A stretch of DNA of 64,000 bases, taken from Prorocentrum cordatum (lineage: Eukaryota > Sar > Dinophyceae > Prorocentrales > Prorocentraceae). The stretch spans positions 464,164 to 528,163 of the forward strand of contig CAUYUJ010019627.1 in the NCBI GenBank assembly GCA_963575745.1, written 5' to 3'. Shown in pieces: positions 55,960-64,000 of the stretch. The translations under genes were made by a program, and so were the position numbers. A model generated the notes under the pieces. It made no database searches. It was given only the letters and a program-made list of their open reading frames with translations, and was not told the origin of the DNA. Within the stretch, counting starts at the first letter, position 1, and every line of letters begins with the position of its first letter.

Positions 55960-56032
55960 GGAGAAACATAGTAGCCCTCTGGGCCTGACTCCACCCGATG
56001 CTTTGCCCAGAAAACCACATAGGTGAGGAGCC

Positions 56033-57067
56033 TCATAAAAGCCCCAGGGTCCACTTTGAAGAGCGCCAGATCTTCAGGAGGCGAAACTGGTGGCTTTCAA
56101 GAGGCTGCAGCACCCGCCGCGGGCGAATGCCGCCCCATCCGAGGCCCGCCGAGGGCCCACAGTTCATACATGCACGAAATATGTCTTCCAGTCTGAGCGG
56201 GGACAGGTCGGGCTCCTCGGCTAAGGCCCCCAAGGTGCTGGGAGCAGGGCCGCGCCCAGCTCGGAGCCGCATAGGGCGCCACGCATCTAGCAGCTGCTGA
56301 AGGGCGGACTGCCCAGCCACTGGAAGCCGAGAATCACCCGCGATACCCCCCGGGCAGATGCTCGTGACCTGGTTCTTGGAAAAGGCGCGAGCAGCCTTAC
56401 CCCCTCCAGCAACAGCTTTCTTGGCCCACTCCTTCCACTTCGCCAGTTGCTCAGCCGAGCCCAGCCGCTGGCGACGAGCGCATTCCATGTCGATGCCTTC
56501 GTGCACCTCACTGTCCCACGGGCCTGTATCCAACGCGGAGTGGATCACGGCCTGCAGTTGGGCCTTGATGGGCCCCTCGTCAACAATCTCCAAATCGTCG
56601 AAGAGGTTGGGCAACTTGGGCTTCCCGGGCCCAAATAGTGCTCTCCCCTTGGCCCCTGGGTTCCCCAAGCTGATGGCTCTGGCTTCCCTGAGCAGCGCCT
56701 CGAACGAAATCCAGCAGACCGTTCGCTTGGACAAAAAACGACGACTGTGATCCCTCCCCAGGAGGGAAGCTAGAGGAACTCTGCGGGTCTGGGGCGCAGC
56801 GGGGCGACCAACGTAACCTCTTGGTTCGCATATCCCATGGATCTCCACCAATCGAGCTTCGGCTCCGCTGAACCATTCCCGAGACAAAGCGTCGAGGTCA
56901 TTGCCTATAGTGTCGCCCCATTGGACGTCCCGCTCCTGCGGCAGCGGGCCCACCAGCGCGGTGCTGAACGGCTTGAAACGCGCGTGCTGTGAGACCGCTG
57001 CGGTCTGGCAGAGGTTCCCCATCCGAGCCAGCACAGGACAATGGGGAAAAAGGCGCTCCCCGGACAA
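56033..57067 (-). pseudogene. LINE-3 linker and RT N-terminal region
   Basis: A 344-codon frame overlapping the end of the endonuclease frame. It contains a helical segment WKEWAKKAVAGGGKAARAF (about residues 211-229), a typical pre-RT phrase, and near its end SAGLGWGGIRPRRV, equivalent to the G-x-D-x-x-xPR region that opens the RT in this type. It breaks at a frameshift before 55960. Confidence 0.7.
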
Positions 57068-57860
57068 GCTGGGCGTCTTTCACACGCGCGCTGATGACCG
57101 ACGAGACGACAAAGAAGTCTAACCCCCGACCTCTAATATCATGCTGCGTCATCTTCTCCTCCAAAGCTTCCCCCGCGGCCGTCCTGGGAACGCAGGCGAG
57201 ACAAGTCGGCCTGTCGGGCGCAGGCACTGCGCCGCGCGCGCGCTGGACCCAGCCTGAGAGCCACAAGGCCGCAGGCGTGAAGTCCCCACCCCCTCGAGCG
57301 ATCCACGGCCCCTTGCTGCAGAGGAGGATCGCGCCCAGCACATCCAACATCTCGAAGTTCCCCCTTGCGACACCTAGGTCGTTGATCAAATAGACACTGT
57401 AGATCTCGAGACCCTCGTCGAAACCAACGCTGGCAACCCGACCTACGATCCCCCCGTCATAATTGCCTACTGATGGGGGCCCCGGGGGCTTCGAGGCGAA
57501 CTCCCCCGCGACCAAGATCCCCGCTCCTCCTGAAATCTGAAGAGGCCCATCTCCAGTACTGATGGCCTTCCCAAGAGACATATGGTACCCATTTCTGCGG
57601 GCCCATCCTTGGGCCGAGATAATCTTGTCGGGAGCCTTCAGACGAGTCTCCTGGAGGGCGACCACCTGACACTTGTTCTGCACGCGGCCCCTCGAGGCAA
57701 CTTCGGGATCTCCAGCTTCAGCCCTGTCGCGGACCCAGTTCACTACTGTGTCTGCTGACAACCAACTGTTGGCATCGGCGCCTACGATGCAAAAATCAGC
57801 AGATCCCTGAGCTACACCAGAGACACATTCGTCTGCAAGAAGATTACGACCAGGAGGTCC
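56898..57860 (-). pseudogene. LINE-3 AP-like endonuclease with lost catalytic residues
   Basis: Within the 430-codon frame, residues ~115-385 are the domain; the first ~110 residues are translated satellite. ADANSW (~138-143), VVALQETRLK with catalytic Glu181, GGAGILV (221-227), and GLDFFVVSSVI (356-366) are all in family order. The GDFN-type loop reads GGGDFTP (300-306), losing the Asn. The final catalytic His expected in an SPH-type motif reads PFSPLS (380-385), i.e. Leu. It should be inactive. Confidence 0.8.
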
Positions 57861-57879
57861 GAGCCCCCTCCTGTCGGCT

Positions 57880-60800
57880 CGTGGCCACGTACGGGAGGCG
57901 GCCCAGCGCGCAACGGACCTCCGAGCTCGCCGCCGACGCGCGCAGGCGGCTGGCGGAGGCCTCCGGCAGCTGGCGAGACGGGGAGGTAGCGTCCATTCCT
58001 GAGGCGAGGGCGCTCCACTACTCGCAATGTGGCTACTCGCATATGGCCGGGATCCGACGCGGGGGCCATATGACCCACGACAACGAAGCGAAAATGCTTG
58101 CGCGCAAGCGGCTGGCGGAAGACCCTGGCAGGTGGCAAGACGGGGAGTTGGCGACCCTTGCTGAGACGAGCGCGCTCCACTACTCGCCACACGGCTACTC
58201 GCAAATGATTAATGGCCAGGATCCGACGCGGGGGCTCTACGACACACAACAGCAGAGCAAACGCGCGCGCGAAGGCGGCTGGCTGGAGCCCCCTGGCTGG
58301 CAAGACGGGGAGTTGGCGCCCCGTGCCTAGGCGAGCGCGCCCCACTACTCGCAACGCGGCTACTCGCACACGGCCGGGATCCGACGCGAGGGCTCTACGA
58401 TCCACGGCAGCAGGGCGAACGCGCGCGCGCAGGCGGTGGGCGGAAGCCTCTGGCAGCTAGAAAGACGGGGAGTTGGTGCCCCGCGTTTAGACAGGCGCGC
58501 TCCACTCCTCGCAACGTGGCTACTCGCAAATGGCATGGGTCCGACGCGGGGGCTCTACGATCCACGACAGCAGGGCAAACGCGCGCGCGCGAAGGCGGCT
58601 GGCGGAGGCCCCAGGCAGCTGGCAAGACGGGGAGACGAGCGCGCTCCACTACTCGCAACGCGGTTAATCGCACACGGCCGGGATCCAACACAGGGGCTCT
58701 ACGGCCCATGACAGCAGGGCGAACGCGCGCGCGGGCGGCTGGCGGAAGCCCCTGGCAGCTGGCAAGACAAGGAATTGGCGCCCCGTCCCTAGGCGAGCGC
58801 TCTCCGCTACTCGCAACGTGCCTACTCGCAAATGGCCGGGATCCGTCGCGGGGGCTCTACGATCCACGACAGCAGGGCGAACTCGCGCGCGCGCGTGCAG
58901 GCGGCTGGCGGAGGCCCCTGGCAGCTGGCAAGACGGAGAGTTGGCGCCCCGTGCTTAGACAAGCGCGCTCCACACTTTGGCATCTTGGTTACTCGCAAAT
59001 GGCCGGGATCCGACGCGGGAGCTCTACGGTCCACGACAGCAGGGCAAACGCGCGCGCGCAGGCGGCTGGCGGAGGCCCCCGGCAGCTGGCTGGCAAGACG
59101 CGGATGTGGCGCCCCGTGCTTAGACAAGCGCGCTCCACTATTCGCAACGTGGTTAATCGCAAATGGTCAGGATCCGACTCGGGGGATCTACGATCCACGA
59201 CAGCAGGGCGAACGCACGCGCAAAGGCGGCTGGCGGAGGCCCCTGCGAGCTGGCAAAACGGCGAGTTCGCGCCCTGCGTTTAGACGAGCGCGCTCTACTA
59301 ATCGCCACGTGGCTACTCGCAAATGGCCGAGATCCGTCACAGGAGCTCTACGATCTACGACAGCAGGACGAACGCGCGCGCGCGAAGGCGGCGCGCGCCC
59401 TACTATACTTGCAACGCGGCTACTCGCAAGTGGCCGGGGTCCGACGCGGGGGTCCTGCGACCCGCGACGGCAGGGCGACCGCGCGCGCGCAGGCGGCTGG
59501 CGGAGACCCCTGGCAGCTGGCACGACGGGGAGTTGGCACCGCATGCTTCGACCAGCGCGCTCAACTACTCGCAACGGGGTTACTCGCGAATGGCTGGCAT
59601 CCGCCGCGGGAGTTCTACAAAGCGAACGCGCGCGCAGGTGGCTGGCGGAACCCCCCGGCTGCTGGCAAGACTGGAATATGGCGCCCCGTGCTCAGACAAT
59701 CGCGCTCCACTACTTGCAACGTGGCTTCTCGCAAACGGCCGGCATCCGCCGCGAGAGCTCCACGATCCATGACAGCAGGGCGAACGCGCGCGCAGGCGGC
59801 TGGCGGAGGCCCCCGGCAGCCGGCAAGAAGGGGCATTGGCGACCTGTGCCTAGACAAATGCGCTCCACTACTCGCAACATGGCTACTCGCTAATGGCCGG
59901 GATCCGACGCGGGGGCCCTGCGATCCACGACACCAGGGCGAACGCGCGCGCGCGGGCGGCTGGCGGAGGCCCCCGACTGCTGGCAAGACGGGAGGTTCGC
60001 GCCCCGTGCTTAGACAAGCGCGCTCCACTATTCGCAACGTGGTTAATCGCAAATGGTCAGGATCCGACTCGGGGGATCTACGATCCACGACAGCAGGGCG
60101 AACGCGCGCGCAAAGGCGGCTGGCGGAGGCCCCCGGCAGCTGGCAAGACGGCGAGTTCGCTCCCTGCGCCTAGACGAGCGCGCTCCACTACTCGCCACGT
60201 GGCTACTCGCAAATGGCCGAGATCCGTCGCGTGGGCTCTACGATCCATGACAGCAAGGCGAACGCGCGCGCGCAGGCGGCTGGCGGAGGCCCCTGGCAGC
60301 TGGCAAGACGGAGAGTTGGCGCCCCGTGCTTAGACAAGCGCGCTCCACTATTCGCAACTTGGTTACTCGCAAATGGCCGGGATCCGACGCGGGGGCTCTA
60401 CGACCCACGGCGGCAGGGCAAGGGTGCGCGCGCGCAGGCGGCTGGCGGAGGCCCCTGGCGGCTGGAAAGACGGGAGGTTGGCGCCCCGTGCCTAGGCAAG
60501 CATGATCCACTACTCGCAACATGGCTACTCGTTAATGGCCGGGATCCGACGCGGGAGCCCTACGATCCACGACAGCAGGGCGAACGCGCGCGCGCAGGCG
60601 GCTGGCGGAGGCCGCTGGCAGCTGGCAAGACGGGGAATGGCGCCCCGTGCTTAGGCAAGCGCCTTGGTTACTCGCAAATGGCCGGGATCCGACGCGGGGG
60701 CTCCACGACCCGCGGCAGCAGGGCAAAGGCTCGCGCGCGCAGGCGGCTGGCGGAGGCCCCTGGCTGCTGGCCAGACGGAAGTTCGCGCCCCGTGCTTAGA

Positions 60801-61215
60801 CAAGCATGCTCCACTACTCGCAACGTGCCTACTCGCAAATGGCCGGGACCCGACTGGAGCTCTACGATCCACGACAGCAGGGCGAACGCGCGCGCAAAGG
60901 CAGCTGGCGGAGGCCCCTGGCAGCTGGCAAGACGGCGAGTTCGCGCCCCGCGCCTAGACGAGCGCGCTCCACTACTCGCCACGTGGCTACTCGCAAATGG
61001 CCGAGATCCGTCGCGGGGGCTCTGCGATCCATGACAGCAGGGCGAACGCGCGCGCGCAGAGGCGGCTGGCGGAGGCTGGCAGCTGGCAAGACGGGAGGTT
61101 CGCGCCCCGTGCTTAGGCAAGCATGCTCTACCACTCGCAACGTGCCTACTAGCAAATGGCCGGGATCTGGCTCGGGGACTCCACGATCCATGACAGCAGG
61201 GCGAACTCGCGCGCG
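57880..61215 (+). repeat. ~160-bp CpG-rich satellite, ~20 copies
   Basis: The word G(A)TCCG(A/T)CGCGG begins units at 58051, 58220, 58378, 58539, 58682, 58840, 59007, 59171, 59331, 59439, 59599, 59743, 59901, 60061, 60221, 60381, 60543, 60686, 60847, 61005 and 61164. Most intervals are 158-162 bp, with 143/144-bp and 108-bp deletion forms. Each unit has GACAGCAGGGCGAACGCGCG, GGCTGGCGGAGGCCCC, CAGCTGGCAAGACGG and CTACTCGCAA(A). Both strands show long open frames, but 160 is not a multiple of 3, and the frames shift from unit to unit. A variant pair at 59110-59345 recurs at 60000-60235 (offset 890). Confidence 0.95.
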
Positions 61216-61680
61216 CGCGCGGGCGTCCCTCTGTGCGGCAGGCACAGGTGGTTTGGAGCTCGATCCGGCTTGCTGAGATGATGGGGCCGGCGCATTCCAT
61301 CCCTCACTGTCTGTGCTTCTGTCAGAGGTGGTCCGTGGAGGTCCAACAGAAGTCCTCATCCCTCCGCCCATCGCCATCTGCGCACGGGCCGCACAGACAG
61401 CTCTGCCCCAACAGCTGAGGCGTCGTCTATGAAACCACACGGCGAGAGCCACACATTGCCCCGCCAAAGCCCCGTACCCCCGTAGGCGCAGGGAGTAGGG
61501 AGGGAAGAAAGAGGACACTAAGGATGACGAGGGGGAAGAAGCTTCAAGATGACGAGGAGGAAACGTGTAAGAGATGGACGACGAGGAAATAGGAAAACGT
61601 AGGAAAACGACAAACATAAAAACATTGCGATGCCTAAGGCACCGAGGGGAATCGAACAGAGGTTCGTGCGAGGCAAGGAT
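61216..61680. other. no gene seen
   Basis: Mixed-composition spacer with GACGAGG words at 61515-61590. Open frames are short. Confidence 0.5.
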
Positions 61681-61684
61681 TTAT

Positions 61685-61790
61685 CCATATCCACCGCCTG
61701 GGAACCGACGCCCTGGTGCCCCAGCGGGCGGTGGATATTGATATATTTCGGCCCCCGGGGGCCCGAATTTGTCCATATCCACCGCCTGCC
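61685..61790. repeat. three-armed inverted repeat ATATCCACCGCC
   Basis: ATATCCACCGCC at 61687-61698 is exactly complementary to GGCGGTGGATAT at 61727-61738, and a third copy in the first orientation lies at 61775-61786. Between arms 2 and 3 is the palindrome CGGGCCCCCGGGGGCCG (read on minus, 61749-61765). The middle arm can pair with either outer arm, so two alternative hairpins are mutually exclusive. Confidence 0.85.
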
Positions 61791-62149
61791 GAAGCTCCGA
61801 AAGTTGACCCTCCAAGCGGTGGTCATGTATAAATTCCCGCCACGGAATTCGGCACTACCGCTTCCAATGGAAACGCTTCGTATGGACATCGGGATGGTGC
61901 AAACTTCCCCTGTAGCGATAAGCCTGGACAACCCCCCTGGCCAAACCCCCAGTAAGCTGGCCAACCCTCCTGGTCAACTCCCTCGGGCCAACCCTGAATA
62001 GAGCAATTCTTTCTATGTGGCATAATACTACTCCTTCCCATCCGCCTCCACCTTCGCCTCATAATTTCAAAAATAAGCCCACTGATCTCTCCATGAGTGC
62101 GGTCTGGCCAAAATCTCAAATATTCAACCAAAATTGGGTGGGTGCCGAG
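61791..62149. other. no gene seen
   Basis: Contains small repeats of the type CCNGGNCAACNC (61925-61995). No coding or RNA feature is supported. Confidence 0.5.
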
Positions 62150-62845
62150 ACGGAAGGCGGCCACCATAGGAAGGCGCCGCCATGCGGACCCTTCCAACGG
62201 GGCCCTAAATGGAGCCCCCTACGAGGCGTCCGCCATGCGGACCCTGACAATGGAGCCGTAGTTCGAGCTCACCATGGGGCCACGGTCCTGTCCTCGTGAG
62301 GGGTGTGCCGAAAAGAAGCAGTAGCGCCATGCGGGCGGTCCCACTGAGACTGTCGGCGGAGCTTCTGGGAGCCACGAAGCGCGTGAGGGTGCCGAAATGG
62401 GGGCGTTGTCTGCATGCCAGTAGTCCAACTGAGACCGTCGGTGGAGCTCCCTGCGGGGCCACGAAGCGCACGAGGAGTGTGCCGACATGGGGGCAATGGC
62501 GCCACGCGGGCGGTCCCAAAGAGACCGTCGTTGGATCTTCATGTGCGTCCACGAAATGTGTGAGAGGCGTGCCACAATGGGGGCGTTCCCGCTATGCGGT
62601 CAGTCCCACGGAGACCGTCTGCGGAGCTCCCCGTGGGGCCCCGACGCGCCCCGAGATGTGTGCCGGAAAATTGGCGCGGGAGGGGTGTGTCGAAAAAAAG
62701 CGATGGTGCCACTCCTACAGTCCAGTCCCACTGAGACGGTCGATGGAGCTCCCTGTGAGGCCACGAAGCGTGTGATGAGTATGTCAGTCGGAATGCGAGC
62801 GGTGCCGCCGTACGGGCGGCCCCGCCGAGACCATCGGTAGGGCTC
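62150..62845 (+). repeat. ~90-bp tandem repeat, six clear units plus degenerate flank
   Basis: GAGAC(C)(G/T)TC(G)G marks units at 62346, 62431, 62521, 62611, 62733 and 62827 (intervals 85, 90, 90, 122, 94). Each has GGAGCTCCC, GGGGCCACGAAGCGC, GTGTGCCG and ATGCGGGCGGTCCC. 62180-62340 holds two more diverged units. The 122-bp interval contains an insertion. Most intervals are not constant modulo 3, so the frames are not genes. Confidence 0.9.
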
Positions 62846-63655
62846 CGGGAGGTGCCGCGGGAAGGTGCCGCGACACGCCTGGGTTGTGCCGAAATGGGGC
62901 GAAAGGAGCGAGGAAGAGGAGAAGGAGGAGGAGAAATACGTATGACGGAGACGCGGGGGCGCCGCGGATTCAAAGGACCGAAACACATGAGAGTCGGGAA
63001 ACAAGGGAAAGGGAATTTGGGAGAGGGGGGGCGGGGGGGTGAGGAGACGGGAGGGCGCTGCGGATTCACAACAAGGCCCAACACCAGCACAAACGATGAC
63101 TGGAGAAACAATCCACGGCGCCATCATGATCCCGCATCACAGGTGGCGAAGGGCGACGTTGACCACGCCCGTGACGTCTACTGGACGAACGCAATTGCGG
63201 TGGCAACTAGTGCGGCCTGAGTTTGAAGCCTTTCGAGGAGTCGTCGGGGTCCAAGGAGATCTGGGTGATGTCCTGGGGTGGGGGTGTAACAGGCGCAAAG
63301 ACGATCTAAGCCGAGTCGAATTGCCCGTCGTTGTTCCACACCATGGGATACACATACTGAATATCACATTGGGTTAGGATGTCATAACAACACGAATGAC
63401 CGTCCAAATCGTTCCTGAACACGTGCAGGAAACTGTACGCACACTCTTGCTACAATAACGCGCACGCTACCCGCGCGCTCCAAGTTCTAGCGCAGGCCAA
63501 TGAGCTGGAACGAGTAAACGACACAATGAGAGCCTGTGTCTTGAGGATAGCGCCTGCCTGTGCTGGTTGTCTGCTGCTTTCAGACTTGGCTCATACTTGA
63601 TACGGTAGATACAGTGTTGCATCATCGGTGGCGCACATGGGGTTTACTCTGACGC
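62846..63655. other. no gene seen
   Basis: GGGAGAGGGGGGCGG-type purine run near 63018-63055. Otherwise non-repetitive, without supported coding. Confidence 0.5.
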
Positions 63656-63659
63656 GGGC

Positions 63660-64000
63660 CGAAGAGATGGCCCAAGAGGCCATCTAGGATACCCACCCTG
63701 GCTCCCAGAGAGCTCTCAGCTCACCGTTGTGGCCCCTGTGTTTCGCAATGTGTGTCTCGTCCTCCTTTCTCACGTCAGCTCGCATGGGCATCCTGGATGG
63801 GAAAGGGGGATGCGCGAAACGTCAAGAATCCCACCAGGTCTGTGGACGCAGAGGGTCTAACGGGTTCTTTCCCTCCTCGTCCAAAACTCTCTTCCCCTCG
63901 GGAGGTGGTGGTACCTCCCGCTCCAAGTGCTCTCGGAGCCCACCAAGACCGCCCCCCAAAAAAGGCCATAATCCGTCAAACGCAATCAATGAGTTGTGCC
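63660..64000 (+). mobile_element. two abutting TCC-TIR elements (right end, then left end; runs off window)
   Basis: 63662-63720 has CCCAAGAGGCC minisatellite traces. The right terminus reads GGGCATCCTGGATGGG, then GGGGATGCGCGAAACGTCAA (63786-63824). Directly after it, AATCCCACCAGG (63826-63837) starts a new left module (CTGTGGACGCAGAGG, CTCTTCCCCTCGGGAGG, then CCACCAAGACC minisatellite). There is no host sequence between the two ends, so this is a tandem head-to-tail arrangement. Confidence 0.65.

Larger units (their letters stand above)
53440..57880 (-). mobile_element. LINE-3: non-LTR retrotransposon with RNase H
   Basis: The minus-strand order is endonuclease (56898-57860), linker (56033-57067), RT (54954-55959), RNase H (53991-54449), then a 3' region down to about 53100-53440. 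RT motifs (LDVAKFYE, AGCSGATTF) are unlike those of LINE-2, so it is a different lineage. Nearly every catalytic site is damaged. The 5' end runs directly into the 160-bp satellite near 57880. LINE-2 lies head-to-tail downstream in the same orientation. Confidence 0.8.

Noticed and set aside
57880-61215. CRISPR-like array
   Set aside because: Units of 160 bp are repeated in full with no unique spacers between short repeats, so this is a satellite.
57812-61617. Many 60-350-codon Arg/Ala/Pro ORFs in the satellite
   Set aside because: The 160-bp period shifts the frame each unit; the frames are not conserved between units.
61640-61672. tRNA-like T-arm (GTTCGATTCCCC on minus)
   Set aside because: The flanking bases do not form a T stem, and no acceptor or anticodon arm can be drawn.

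Overview
The window looks like nuclear DNA of a dinoflagellate, or of a very similar large, GC-rich, repeat-dominated protist genome. The reasons are the absence of prokaryotic operon structure, enormous arrays of simple and higher-order repeats, very few intact genes, and several decayed non-LTR retrotransposons. Those elements combine an AP-type endonuclease, reverse transcriptase, zinc fingers, RNase H and, in one case, a cytosine-methyltransferase-like domain. A repeat family with inverted termini also sits between open reading frames in the way introner elements do. No spliced-leader gene, rRNA or convincing tRNA was seen, so the taxonomic call is an inference.

Layout: 1-1.2 kb is GT-rich microsatellite plus a nested inverted repeat. 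1.2-6.1 kb is a degenerate heptamer satellite with a 1.6-2.1 kb higher-order repeat. 6.6-28.7 kb carries at least five copies of a TIR-bearing repeat family (called TCC-TIR here), with orphan minus-strand ORFs between or beside them (8.4-9.4, 20.7-22.1, 23.2-24.9 kb). 10.4-19.5 kb is a mosaic of tandem and dispersed blocks that carries about three dozen short hairpins with a constant TGAAG loop and co-varying stems; it also encloses one 515-residue orphan ORF. 19.5-20.7 kb is almost pure GCC/GGC. 28.7-31.0 kb holds an A-rich tract, a CAGCCT array organised in 155-bp higher-order units, and a 73-bp tandem array.

31.7-35.5 kb contains GGA tracts and a 5'-truncated LINE remnant (zinc finger and RNase H). 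35.6-46 kb is a patchwork of pentamer, CTC and CTTGGGG repeats, a large composite repeat present twice (35.7-37.5 and 43.9-44.9 kb), and two related multi-hairpin elements (39.9 and 45.9 kb). 47.3-52.9 kb is a minus-strand LINE with endonuclease, RT, two zinc fingers and a methyltransferase-like domain. 53.4-57.9 kb is a second minus-strand LINE of a different type with endonuclease, RT and RNase H. Both are inactivated by stops, frameshifts and lost catalytic residues. 57.9-61.2 kb is a ~160-bp satellite of about 20 copies; 62.2-62.8 kb is a ~90-bp tandem array; the window ends in further TCC-TIR elements.

I see no gene that can be called a functional host gene with confidence. The four orphan ORFs are the best candidates. 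Most long open frames in the window arise because the repeats lack stop codons on one strand.
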